A DNA stretch of 64,000 nucleotides, taken from NCBI RefSeq assembly GCF_949987515.2, contig NC_082687.1, positions 123,113,838 to 123,177,837 of the forward strand, written 5' to 3'. Of this stretch, positions 36,058-48,200 are shown piece after piece. Under the pieces are notes generated by a model that saw only the letters and a program-made list of their open reading frames with translations, did no database searches and had not been told where the DNA came from. Every line of letters starts with the position of its first letter. The first letter of the stretch is position 1. Position numbers and translations under genes: made by a program. The stretch is from Delphinus delphis. Taxonomy: Eukaryota; Chordata; Mammalia; Artiodactyla; Delphinidae.

Positions 36058-36293
36058 TTACAGTTTACATTTATAAACTGCCTACTAAATACTACGTCTG
36101 TGCTAACTCTTAACAGATTGTCATCAAATCCTCACATGATTTTAGGCTATTGATACTATTATTATTATCATTCAACTCATATGAAGAGAAGGCTTATAGA
36201 GATGAAAACATTTCTTAATTTGAACCAGGATTTAATCCCAGGAAGTCTGATTTAGGGCCTTATCTCTTAATCACTCTGCTCTTTAAATAGGAC
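36058..36293 (-). mobile_element. MIR SINE
   Basis: Plus strand shows the reverse complement: catttataaactgcctac, then cctcacatgattttaggctattgatactattattatta, then gaaccaggatttaatccca and cactctgctcttt. The order fits a nearly complete MIR. Confidence 0.7.
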
Positions 36294-37090
36294 ATTTGCT
36301 TTTTATTTTTTATTTTTTGCCACTCAACATCAATTTTCTCTATATAACAATTCCAGAAGTTTCCTTTGGAATAATTTCCCCATCTTGTTTTCAATCCTTT
36401 GTTTGGAATTGAATTCACCAGATCCACAGTGGTTGATTCAAGTGGGCATATTTAAATTGGGGTAGCTGAGAGCCAATCCAAGGACATTTGTGTAACAGTT
36501 AAGGGGGAGAAACTCTTTTACCCCCTGGGATTTATTGACAACTATCTTGTAGTAACGAAGGGCAAAGCCAGAACCAACAACTGAGAAATCAGAGCGAAGA
36601 AACAGAATGAGAAAACCCAACTCTAGGTCACATTGCTTGATCCTTGAACCAAATCACACATGAAGTCAGATTGCTCCTGGATGCTCTGAGTTTGTGAAAC
36701 TCTAAATTCCTTTTATCATTTACATAAATTTGGTTCAAGTTTTCTTTCATTTCTATCTTAATCACTCTTCTGACTTGTCATTTTTTTTTTGTTAATGTGT
36801 GTGTCTCTCTCATTAGTGAATTCTTTGATAGCAGAGGCCATTGCTACCTCGCTCTTTCTTCCCAAGGCCAACAGGCTGAAGTAAATTCTCAATGACTAAA
36901 GAATCTCTCAAAGAACCAAACTATTATGGTTTGCTTGATGTAATAATGATGTAAACATAAATGTCTTTAATTCTACTTTTTGTCCATTTTCTGGAGTGAC
37001 ATTAATGTTATTTATGATGATGGTAAATGGAATGATTTATAATCTTTAACCTACTTCAGCAGAATTTGATATCATGGAATACACAGTTTT
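36294..37090. other. Non-coding stretch, no feature seen
   Basis: Unique-looking sequence before the GT/GA microsatellite. Confidence 0.45.

Positions 37091-37152
<62 letters not shown>
37091..37152 (+). repeat. (GT)n(GA)n compound microsatellite
   Basis: About 12 gt units run into about 18 ga units. The serine/leucine and threonine/histidine runs in open frames on the opposite strand come only from this repeat. Confidence 0.97.
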
Positions 37153-37153
<1 letters not shown>

Positions 37154-37564
37154 TAGTTTCTGGGTTTTTTTTCTTCCGTTTAAATATTGAATTTGAACAT
37201 GACCACAGCAAAGGGTAAGATTCAACATACATATAGTGTGTCAGATTGTTACTTGAAGGACTGGGCTGCAGTGCCTGTGCTATTCTCATCACCAGCTGCT
37301 CTCTACACAGCCATGGAGCTGTGCAATTGTGAAGTACAGTGTGAAGTACATCAGGATGGAGTTCCATTAGATAAAATGGAAAAATTATTTGGTACTTTGT
37401 TTCCCATATTTGTCTGAGAAGATTAAGTTAACATTTGATTCACTGTTAACCCACACCCTCTACCATAAGCAAACTACATAAGATTTAGAGATCATCTTTA
37501 GTGAAATCCTTCATCTTACACAGTTGCTTTCACTGTTAAGTAATTCAGCTAAAATTTTCTATTT
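37153..37564. other. Non-coding stretch with an accidental short frame
   Basis: An open frame at 37187-37417 (76 codons, plus strand) has no recognised domain, no splice context and no codon signature I can support. Confidence 0.4.
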
Positions 37565-37770
37565 TTCCAGACTTTGGAAGCCCTAGAGTCATAGAAGTTT
37601 AATGTTGGGAGAAACTTTGGTGATAATCTAACACTTTGGTTTTGCTGACTTTGGAACGAACAGAAGGGTAAGTTGTTTACTTAAGGCCACCCAGGGAGGA
37701 CACCAGAACTTGAATTCAGTTTCCAAAGTCTCAATCCAAAAATTTTTACACTTGATGTTCTACTTACCTT
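37565..37770 (+). repeat. MIR-like ancient SINE relic
   Basis: catagaagtttaatgttggg, gataatctaacactttg, taaggccacccagg and cagaacttgaattcagt in this order recall an old tRNA-derived repeat of the MIR group. Weak. Confidence 0.4.
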
Positions 37771-38668
37771 AGAGTTCAAATTAGAGTAGAAACAATGCTT
37801 TCTTACATATTCTCTTTTATTTGGAATCAGATCTCTTTACTTTTACAGAAGAATTAAGAAATAGGTATACCTGACCTTGGAAAATAATCTTTTTGAACAA
37901 TGAGTTACTTTCCTAGTACAGCTAATAGGGTTTTTTTCTAATATTATTTTGTTTATTCCCATTATTTTACTAAACATTTGCTCTTCTAAAAAAAATCATA
38001 GCTTTCATGATATATTTCCTATTTGTTTTCAGATGACTTAACTTCCAAAAGCCCTAACTTTGAGAAATCTCAACATTGTCTTGTATTAACTTTTTATAAG
38101 ACAATTTGTACCTTCTGCAATAATTCAGTTTGTGCCTTACCTTTTTAGATTTGAAAGAATTCAATAACAGTAGTCTAGTATACACATTGAATACAATGAA
38201 AACTAGTAGAAAATTTACAGAAGACACTCTTTCAACTGAAATTATTCACTTTTCCCTGAGAAAAATTGACCTATGCCCATATCATTCTGAATGCTATGGC
38301 CAATTTAAAATTTTCTTGGGCTATGTTCCAACTTTTGGGGAGAGAGAACTATATTTTTTGTTTTTATATAATTTTATAAAAGTTTTATAGTCCTTTTGGC
38401 TTAAAATAATTACAGCCTTCTTTTCCTAATGATTACGATCTCACTTTCTCACGTCTGTACTCATCTACTTATTTTGAATCAATTAATAGGTGGAGATACT
38501 CGATTCCAACCATAAACTTTATTACAGAAAAATATTCCATAAATAACTAAACCTGCATCTTGAATCATACAAGTACAGCTACCTAAATAACAATATGATA
38601 TAACAATTCAAATATCAATAAAGTTATTGATTGGTACCACATAATCTCCTAACAGAACAATTTATAAG
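37771..38668. other. Non-coding stretch, no feature seen
   Basis: Unique-looking AT-rich sequence. Confidence 0.45.
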
Positions 38669-38677
38669 AAGGCTATC

Positions 38678-38885
38678 GGGGCTTCCCTGCTGGTGCAGTG
38701 GTTGAGAGTACGCCTGCTGATGCAAGGGACGCGGGTTCGTGCCCCGGTCCGGGAAGATCCCACATGCCGCGGAGCGGCTGGGCCCGTGAGCCATGGCCAC
38801 TGAGCCTGTGCGTCCGGAGCCTGTGCTCAGCAATGGAAGAGGTCACAACAGTGAGTAGGCCCGCGTACCGCAAAAAAAAAAAAAA
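38678..38885 (+). mobile_element. CHR-type SINE, short form
   Basis: Starts gggcttccctgctggtgcag, keeps CpGs in gccgcggagcggctgg and ends gcgtaccgc with an A tail. TSD aaggctatc at 38669-38677 and aagactatc at 38886-38894 (8 of 9). Confidence 0.95.
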
Positions 38886-38984
38886 AAGACTATCAATGTC
38901 AATATTTTGAAGCTTGAGACCAAGTATGTCACTTAAACTTTCTTAGCCTCAGTTGTAGAATAATAATTGGGTTATTGAAAAATA

Positions 38985-39016
38985 ACTCAGCACTGGTTTT
39001 CAGACCAGTGCTGAGT
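38985..39016 (+). repeat. Hairpin with 13-bp perfect arms
   Basis: Arms actcagcactggt (38985-38997) and accagtgctgagt (39004-39016) with the loop tttcag. The right arm and loop belong to the 62-bp duplicated segment; nine bases of the left arm do not. Confidence 0.95.
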
Positions 39017-39055
39017 GGGTGTTCCATGTATGCTGTAGTATTTCGTTGGCCTGGT
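38994..39055 (+). repeat. 62-bp exact direct repeat, copy A
   Basis: From tggttttcagaccagtgctg to tttcgttggcctggt; identical to 39544-39605 at every base, and different at the first base outside on both sides. Confidence 0.97.
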
Positions 39056-39543
39056 TGGTCTATGTAAAATGCTTAAAAGTCGTCAGGGTTGCCAAGGAAA
39101 TTGATAATTGTTACTCTGTAGTTCCCCTTTCTAGTTTAGAGTATTTCACTAATCTTTAACCTTTGCAACATCAATGCTATTTTTATGCTCACGTGGATTG
39201 GTGTCACAGAGATGTCACTGTTGCTCACATTATGATCAGAGGAACAAGAAAAAACAGTTTCTTTGTTTTATTTTGTCTACAAGAGTTCTGGCTTCCCTTA
39301 TGATTCATTGGAAATAAAAAAAGAACTACATTTAGTCCAATTTGGTTTAAAACTTAATCCAATCCAGTAATTTTAACAGTCTTTTAAAAAAAATGACTGC
39401 TTGACTCTTTTATTTCCACTCTTCCCATGCACTTGATAGTCTCAAAGATGGTGTTAGGTTGAATTCGGGGATTGAGCCAATTGGGGATTTTTATGAACAT
39501 ACAGGGGAAAGGGGAAGAGTCTTTGGATCCATCAGATATTTAT
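39056..39543. other. Spacer between the two 62-bp copies
   Basis: Unique-looking non-coding sequence; no repeat recognised. Confidence 0.5.
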
Positions 39544-39605
39544 TGGTTTTCAGACCAGTGCTGAGTGGGTGTTCCATGTATGCTGTAGTATTTCGTTGGC
39601 CTGGT
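39544..39605 (+). repeat. 62-bp exact direct repeat, copy B
   Basis: Partner of 38994-39055. Here the hairpin is absent because the upstream bases (atattta) do not pair with the gtgctgagt part. Confidence 0.97.
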
Positions 39606-40815
39606 CCTTTTTCAGGATTTTCTGCTGGCATTTGCTGCTGACATCTGGGGCTGATGAACACAAATTGCAATTTTTCTTTGCTCAATCAACAGCTGTCTGC
39701 TTACTCAGCCCTTGCTGCTCTGCAGACTCTCTGCCACCTCCTCTGTCTGGATCAAGTCACTCCACTCTTGGTCAAGCCACTCCACTCTGTCATAGCAGGT
39801 TCTTGCCAGGTGGAAACCAAGAGAAGCTTGGGAGATCATTCCAGACTCTATTTACCTATGACCCCATTTCTTTGTGCCTTAACCATACTGTTCCACCACA
39901 TGGAGGTATAGGCTTCTTCGTGAAGTTAGACTTTTCCAAGTGTCCCAGATGGAGAACTGGACAAGATCTCTTTGTTCTCAGCTTCCTTATCAACTAATGG
40001 ACCACACCCACTTCTGAAGGCCAAACGCAGGGAAATATCCCAGATATAGGATATGTATCTGACAGCTTCCTTTCCTGGTATTTGCCCTATAATGCCCAGG
40101 ATTCTGAATGTCTGTTTATTTCTTCCTATCAGCCTAGGGCTTCCCACTATTGTCTAGTTCACAGAGTTGGAGTCTTGAATGGTTAAAATGGGAGGTACAA
40201 AAATTTAAAAACTAATTTCTTCCTCAGCCATGCTTGGCTTTCAAATGTAGTAGCTTCTTGAAAATTCATATTTGTAATATCATAATCTGAATATTGATGT
40301 TTTATTTTCCTTTGCACTCCTACTTTAATAGTGTTAATCACTTTGAAGCAGATAGGTGCCTAGGGCTAACTAGGGAGAAGGTCTTGTCATGAAAATGCAA
40401 ATGACAACCCTTTAACTTTTTTTTCAAATATGATTTTTAGTATTTACACTAAACTATTGCTATCTTTTCTATTTAAATTATTTATACTTATGATTTCAAA
40501 TCAAAATTCTAATAATTCAATGCTTAAACCAGGTTACATGACAATATATTTTGTTTCTATTTGTTTTTATCAGTTAATGTATTATCCTTCATCAAACAAG
40601 GAACATCACATATTCAGATACCATATGAAAATAATCTTTTCTTATGGTTCTTATAACAGTAAAGAGCAAACTGATGATCCTTAAATTGCTTATGAAAATG
40701 AATACAATTTTAAATAAAATTTGATATTTTAAATTAAAATTATTGAAATAAAAATATTTAAATACTGATCAGATTAGTCACCCACCTACATTTATTAATG
40801 TAAGTAATGTGTGAG
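39606..40815. other. Non-coding stretch, possibly repeat-derived
   Basis: GC-richer than its surroundings at 39600-40150, which makes me suspect an old LTR or other repeat, but I cannot name one. A 142-codon open frame at 39569-39997 has no recognised domain. Confidence 0.35.
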
Positions 40816-40936
40816 CTTTTTTCTTTCCTTTTTCCTTTCTTTCTTCCTTCCTTTCTTCTTTCTTTCTTTCTCTCTCTTTCTTTCTTTCCTTCTTTCTTTC
40901 TCTTTTTCTTTCTTTCTCCCTTTTTTCTTTTCTTAA
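40816..40936 (+). repeat. (CTTT)n polypyrimidine tract
   Basis: About 120 bases of C and T only, mostly cttt/ccttt units. On the minus strand it is a pure purine run. Confidence 0.95.
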
Positions 40937-41021
40937 TCCATTTTAGGCTATCACCATGAATTCCAGCATTAATCCCAGCATGATTTTATGCAGAAAGAAG
41001 TGGTCAAGATAAACATTCATA

Positions 41022-41262
41022 GGGACTTCCCTGGTGGCGCAGTGGTTGAGAGTCCACCTGCCAGTGCAGGGGACACAGGTTTGAGCCCTGGCCCGGGCAG
41101 ATCCCACATGCCGTGGAGCAACTAAGCCCGTGCGCCACAACTACCAAAGCCCGTGCGCCGTGCTCCACAATAAGAGAAGCCACTGCAATGAGAAGCCCAC
41201 GCACTGCAATGAAGACCTAATGCAGCCAAAAATAAAAATAAATTAAAACAAAAAACAAAGAA
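41022..41262 (+). mobile_element. CHR-type SINE, long form with internal shortening
   Basis: Starts gggacttccctggtggcgca and has the long-form end (aatgaagacctaatgcagcc plus A-rich tail) but only one cacaactac unit, so it is about 120 bp shorter than the long copy at 19303. TSD aaacattcata at 41011-41021 and aaactttcata at 41263-41273. Confidence 0.93.
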
Positions 41263-41273
41263 AAACTTTCATA

Positions 41274-43539
41274 ACATGGTAAGCAGAATGTAGAATGGGC
41301 TGAGAGAATCTTGCTGAGAGAACTGTACACTCTGTTATGCATGACTGAGTATCATATTTATTCCTAAACTACTCTCTGCCATTATTACACGTTACTTTTC
41401 CCCAAAGTGTATATATTTAAAATTTATAGTCGTGTTTCCCTTAAACACTTAAACCCTCTTGCATTTAATGCACTGAAGTAATGCACTGCCTTAATACATA
41501 GAAATATTTATTTATTACAAAGAAATATGTATTAGTATTCCTTAATAAATAGAAATACTCATTTATTGTAAGAAAATATACATTAGAATCTAAAATTTTT
41601 TATTAAATTCCATTCAAATAAAGGAGGTAAGTTTCCTAAATACATGGCAATCTCCTATCCAGAGGACGTTGCAGAGGTTATAATTATTGTATACTTTCTT
41701 ATGCATATTATATACTTCTTTGAAGATGTTCTCATTAAATAAAATATCATTTCCATATGTTTAAAATTTGTTTTTAAGAATACATTTAACATAGTTAATC
41801 TAATCTAAGCTAATGTATTTAATCTTTTTTAGGTCTCCTCTGAGTTGAATTATCTTTCTATTGCTATCTGTGGAATGGGAATTAAAATTATAATACTAAT
41901 TATAAGGTTCTCCCAGTCCTGCATATCTGGAGATGAAAAATGTCATGTTTAAAAATGAAAAGGTAAACAAGGAATGGCAAAAATTTTTGTAGAAAACCTT
42001 ATCATTCTAATTTGTATTTTACTAAAGTTTAGTTTTGAAAACTTGAAATATTTGGTTTTATAAAAATCTATACACTATCTACAAACTAACTTCATTATGG
42101 GTGAGTAAATTTTACATATTTAATGATTTAAGTATTAAAAATGTAGTGGTTATAACTTAGCTTATCTTTACAATTTAAAATAACATTATCATTACAGTTT
42201 TGAATGAAGAAATGAAGTAAAGAAAGTAAAACAACTAAGAAAATTAATGAAAAAGAAATGGTAAGACAAATAATACCAAAATTAAATGAAATACAGAATT
42301 TTAAAATGGCTGGATAAAATTTAAGAAAATAAAACTATTTGTGTGTTTTGTTTTGTTTTTTCCTGTCTGAGCACTACTCAGATTACTTTTGTTGATATTA
42401 TTTTCAAATTTCTCAAAACATATATTAAGTATTTTCCACAGAAGAGAACCATATGTGCTCTTTAAATATTGGCTAAGAAAACTCCCGTGGATAAAATGAA
42501 TATTAGCACGGCACAAAATGTAAGTTGTGACCACATTTTGCTCAAACTACCTCAGTATTTTAAAGTTAAAGGAGGAAAATTATAACTCCTAAATTTAATT
42601 TCTGTGAAAGTTAAGAGCAAATCAACAAATGAATAGCAAATGAGCTCTTGTTCCCATGCCTCATGAGCTCAGTCCCTATATAAATCATATACTTTGAAGG
42701 AGTTACCCTTGATTCAATTTGTGGTGATTAGGTTCTTACCAGAATAAAACGAAGACCATCTTGGTCTTGCTTTCCACTAGAGAAATATTATGCCTCACCT
42801 ACACTGCAGAGGTCAGTATACTTCCAGCCTAAGTAGGAATTCATTAAATTCTAGAATGATTCTGCATTGTAAAATTATATAGATACATAGATTAAAAATT
42901 TGTACCTATGAAAACACGCAATTACATGCAAATGTCATATACTTATGACATATCCCTGTCACATACATACCCACAGAAACATTGAATTAAGGAGTAAATT
43001 AAGAAATAGATATTTGGCAAGTATGGCATTCCCTTTCTGGATACTTTCTAGCCATCTCCACAATCCCTACCTTCCTTTGCAAAATTCGAAGGAACAAAAT
43101 GCTATTCTGATTGTTAACTTCAAAAAAGATATAATTGAGGTATAAGCATTACAAAATCTGCTCAAAGAATCAATTGAATGAGAGAGTAGATGGAGATCCA
43201 TTTTAAAACTTTATTTTGAAAAAAATTCTGAAAAGAAATATGACTTAACATTAATTTGTGAAATTGTAAATAATATGGGTTGCAGAAAACAACTGGATTA
43301 AATCTCTCAACCAAGTGGATTGTACTAACTTCAAATTGTTGCCACAAACCTCAAACCCAAAACAACTCTTTTCCTATCCTCACTTTTAGCTGATGCTCTT
43401 GTCAAATATTTTAGTGAGAAAATAAAAGCAGCCAGAAATAAACTTCCACAAGCTCCTGATGATACATCTACCCTCCTACTAGCATATGCTCTGGATTTTT
43501 GCCCATTAATAGAGATGAATTTTCCAAGTTCCTATCTAA
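41274..43539. other. AT-rich non-coding stretch, no feature seen
   Basis: About 2.3 kb. Near-tandem similarity between 41500-41535 and 41540-41585 (tagaaatatttatttattac and tagaaatactcatttattgt) suggests an old local duplication. No gene recognised. Confidence 0.45.
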
Positions 43540-44258
43540 AATCATCTCCTCCATTGTAGACCAGATCCCATCTGCTTTAATCCACTTCTGCTGTGTTCCT
43601 CTATCACTTCTTCATGCTTTCTCCTAAATCATGGACTTTTCCTCTAATTGTTCTCATATGCATGCAAATGTTATTATTTTCACAATTTTAAAATAAATAA
43701 ACTGAAAACTACTCTTCTCAACAATTTGCCCTCAAACTTCTGCATCATTTCTCTAGTCCCCTTCAGTAACATCCCTACAAAGAGTTGTCTATGCCCATTC
43801 CCATTCTCTCTTCTAAGTAACAGTAACAGCAGTTTCATCTGGTGGCCCTGCCTCTACCTAGTCTTCTTTTCCCTACCCACCTGCTTAACACTGGAGTGCC
43901 CCCAGTACAGTCTTTAGAACCCTTCCCTATCTATTGCCACTTCTCTGATAATCTCAGAGTTTTAAAACCTATATTCCAATGACTCTCACATTTATGTTTC
44001 CAGTCCACACATATTTCCTGAATTTCAGATTCATGTATCCAAATGCTTACTTTAAATCTTCTCTTGGATGTCTAACTGATAACTTATTTTTGAACTGAAC
44101 TCCTGATCTTTCCATCCCACCCCACTTCAACCCACCCTTCCCTGGAAAATTCTGCTTTTACAGAGTCTGCCTCTCAGTGAACGGCATCTCATTTTTTTCC
44201 ATTTACTGAAATCTTAGAGTTATTCTCGACTTCTTTTTTTCTCTCACACCCTAGGTGT
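43540..44258 (+). mobile_element. LINE-2 (L2) relic
   Basis: The right part fits L2 well: acctatattccaatgactctcac, cttggatgtctaactgat, gaactgaactcctgatctttcc, aacggcatctca and gagttattctcgacttct, ending ctctcacaccc. The left part (43540-43880) is less clear. No open frame is left. Confidence 0.6.
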
Positions 44259-44261
44259 ATA

Positions 44262-45215
44262 TTTACAATTATAATATCTTCTTGATTTATTAACCCTTTA
44301 ATTATTATATAATAACTTTTTGTCTTTTGTTACAGTTTTGCCTTAAGCTCTACTTTGTCTGATACAAGTATAGCTACTCCTGCTTTCTTTTGGTTCCATT
44401 TGCTTGGAATATTTTTTCCATCCCTTCATTTTCAGCTTGTGTGTGTCCTTCAAGCTCAAGTGGGTCTCTTGTAGGTGATTTATACACCACCGTTACAGTA
44501 GTAGAGTATTCTGATTTTGATCATATACTTAACATTATCAGTGCGTTTTATATTTTCATTTGTCTTCATGTTACTAATTAGCTTCCTTTCATTTCAGCTT
44601 GAAGAAATCCCTTTAGCATATCTTATAAGCAGCTCTAGTGGTGATGAACCTCCTTAGCTACTTTTATTTTTAATTGGTCTGTGAAAGTCTTTACCTCTCC
44701 TTCATTTCTGGAGGACAACATTTTTTGGTAAAGTATTTGTGGTTGGCAGACTTCTGCTTTTAGCACTTTGGATATATCATCCCACTCTCTCCAGGCCTGC
44801 AAGGTTTCTGCTGAGAAGCCTGCTGACACCCTATGGAAGTATGTCACAATTCACTTTGTATGTGACCTTGTATGTGGCAATTCACTTTTCTCTTGCTGCT
44901 TCCTAGAGTCTTTCTTTGTTTTGATTTTCAAGAGTTTGACTATAATGTATTTTGGTGAAGTCTTCTTTAGATTAAAAGTTATTCTGTCATCTTGCTCTTT
45001 CTTATTTGTTTTCTGAATGCTGATTTAGTTCTTTGGTTCCTTTTTGCTCTTTTTCTATCTTCATTTATTATTTGACAATTTTTTGTACCTTCATCTTTTG
45101 TGTTTCTACTACAGGTTTTTCCTTTGTGATAATCAAGAAGCTTACATAACACATTTTATAGTTATGATAGTCTATTTTAAGTTAATCACAGAGTTTTATA
45201 CCAAACTAAAATCTT
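44262..45215 (-). mobile_element. Old LINE-1 fragment
   Basis: Plus strand shows the reverse complement of the L1 ORF1/ORF2 border: tactttgtctgatacaagta and gtgggtctcttgtaggtgat (ORF2 start), gtggtgatgaacctccttagc, gaaagtctttacctctcc, tatatcatcccactctctcc and gtttctgctgagaagcctgc (ORF1 end). It is far more diverged than the other L1 copies. The stretch beyond about 45000 is less certain. Confidence 0.68.
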
Positions 45216-48200
45216 ATGTAAATATTAAGAAACAAAGCATATTTATTAACAGGAGAAAAAGTTTAATATTCTATTTTCACATGATTATATTATGACTGAA
45301 AGTGCCTTCTATGCTAATTTACACTAATATGGAAAATGTTTATGATCAAAGTTTTAGTGAAAATTAAAAAAAAAACTAGTTACATATGATTATCAGTAGA
45401 TAAAGACAAACAGTAATAGAACAACAAAGCCAAAAACAAGAACAATAATGAACTACATAAAAAAGAGACTAGAAAAATAGATTATCTTTTTATGAGTTAT
45501 TTTCTTTGGGTAGTAATTTTTTAAGTTTTTTAATGTTTCTCATGTTCTCTAATTTTTCTTTGTGGGCTTGAGTTATATTAACAATGGGAAAGTGCTAAAT
45601 TTATTTATTTAATTAAGTACAGCATACACAGATGACTTGATTTAATTTAAAATTGTACTTATAGTAGGCAGCTTCCACCTCCCAAATTATTACACATATT
45701 TTTCTCTTTTTGGATAAAATACATGATTTTTAATTTAATGTCCCACCTTCATATGTCTCCATATTTACTCATGTAAGTGGTGTGGAGAATTAACATGTAG
45801 ACATCTATTGAGATAATTTTCATATATATGATCATCTATATATTTAGTAAAGAATATCTATAGAAGAAGACCCAAAGCACAACTCTGTCCCTTCCTCTCA
45901 TTAAACTAGTTTCTGAGATCCTTTAAAATGGAATAAAGCTGATAATTTCAAAAGATTCTGAACAATCAATTCCCTTTATACTTGTTGGTTTTTCCTTTCA
46001 CGAGATGAAATATTGAGTGTTCTAAAAGTTAATTTCAAACATTAGCATTATTATTAAATAAGTTTTCTACTTTGGGTATTAAATATTACATATATTTATC
46101 TTAATATTCTTTGTTTTTTTCTTAACTTAATGGCCTAAGTTGGCTAGCTTCACTTTCTCTATTTTGCTTCCAATTGTCTTCATGTTTCTTTGCTTAACAT
46201 CCATTTTTCTGCCTAGTTTTGTCTCTGAGGGAATGCTTGTCAGATTCCTTTACTAAGGGAACAGACTCTTCTGACACCCCAACTTGGTGGTTTGGACAGT
46301 CTGTCTTTTAGCACACTTTTTTTTCTTATTTGTCACGTGGCATTTTGTAAACCATTTCCTTTCCAGGAGTCTATAAAAAGCTATATTTTCTCTGTGGTAG
46401 AAAACAAAAATTGTTTATTATTTGTAAATGTACTGAAAGCATGACAAGTACTGCAAACTACCTGATTTTTGAAGTGAATAGAGTCTGACTTATTTCTCTT
46501 CCAAAATATGACTTGAAAACATACCAACTAAGAGACATTTTGGGGAAAATGATCTGTAAAATTGTAACACATCTAAGATCGGAAACAGGAAACATCTTTT
46601 GGTCTAGAGATATTTTTATTTTATGATTTTTTTCCTTTTGATGTCTCTTCTTTCCATGTAGATGCACTCACTATCACCTTTAGCTTTTGTCTGCCTCTGG
46701 AGGAAATTCTTTAGAGTACTCACAGAACTTTTCAAAATAAACTAATTGTTGCTGATTCTCTATCTTTAAAGGGAAAGTACATTTTGGAAACAGTAATTTT
46801 AAAACTTCCTTAGCAAGATTACTTAATAGCTATAAAACAGAGATCAGGCATTTTAAAATACCTTCCATAAAAGACAGATCTGTGGATTCTAAGCAAAATG
46901 CTATATCAAATGTGATAATAATATAGCCAGCTTGAAAAAAAGTTCACAGACTAATGAAATGTAACATATCCATTATTAAATCAAGACAATATACTAATAA
47001 ATGTATGTTCATTTAACTTCTTAATATATGTTCTTTAAGTAAAATTGTTCCATTTTGTGTTTAAACTTCAGTGTTAGAGGTACAAATTAAGGCTAAAGAT
47101 AACTCCCCTTTGTAAAAAGGGAAGAAAGATTTTAAGGGAGCAGAATGAATCTAGGAAACAAAATATATAATTTAAAAAACAACCATTATTAGTTCAAAGA
47201 CTCAGTAAGCTTTTCAGAAAACATCACTAAAGATGAAGAGAGGTTTGGAGTTGAATGCATAGGATTATATTTAACTGTGGTCTTGTTTAAAGTGCTAAAT
47301 TGCTAAGAAATATCAAATCATAATACCAAGGTTGTAGCATTTTACTGGGAATGAGTAAATTTTATTGATTTACAAAGAAAAATTAAATGGCATTTCGGAA
47401 ATCCGTGTAATTAGTGTTGGTGTTTCTTTCTATAGTCACCTACCACTGATTTAGACCTAAATTTGAAGCATTACACTAGTTAGGTATATGGCTATCAGCA
47501 CCCTGCAGAAGAACACATGTGAGGGTACTGGATTTTTTTCTTTCCTTCTTTCTGTTAATTGGTTCTTCTAGTTTTCATTTTCCTGTAACTTTAAATGAAA
47601 AAAATCAAGTTTGTGTGTGTAGCAGGGGGGTACCTAGGAAAACCCTAAGAACTATGTGTCTGTGTGTGGTGAGGTTGAGAGTAGGTGGTCTAAAGGGTCA
47701 TTTGACCTAGCAAAGGGGCCAATGAAAGGAAAATAGTGTGTGAACCATTAATCTCAAGCTTGTTTACACAACTGTAATTTTGTATTGCTTGTTTACTGCC
47801 ACTCTGATGACAGAAACAGTTCTTCCTTGACTTAGCAGCAGGCTCCTGGACATCATGTTTAAAAAATTATTTGTGATAACAAGTGATGATAATATTTAAT
47901 AAAATAGTTTCATATAATCTGATACTTTTAAGTGGGAATGATCTTTGACTATGTTAAAGAATTGACAAATTAACTCTATCAGGTAAATATTACGGCTTTA
48001 GTGTTTACGTTTCTATAAAAATAACTTAAATTTGAGAAAAATAATATGTTTCTGCAGTGTAGTAATACGTACTTCTAGAGAACAGTTTCTTTTTTTTTTT
48101 CTGTCATACCAGATTATTGGCTTAATATATATTTTGAAGATCTTTTATATGCACTTTATCCATTATCAGTGTTATAAACTCTTTGGGTATTTTATTCATG

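Noticed and set aside
37056..37367. 103-codon frame with serine/leucine and threonine/histidine repeats
   Set aside because: The repeats are the translation of the GT/GA microsatellite.
37187..37417. 76-codon frame as a candidate exon
   Set aside because: No known domain, no convincing splice sites and no supporting neighbour.
39569..39997. 142-codon open frame on the plus strand
   Set aside because: No recognisable domain, no gene context, and it starts inside the 62-bp duplicated segment. Not supported as a gene.
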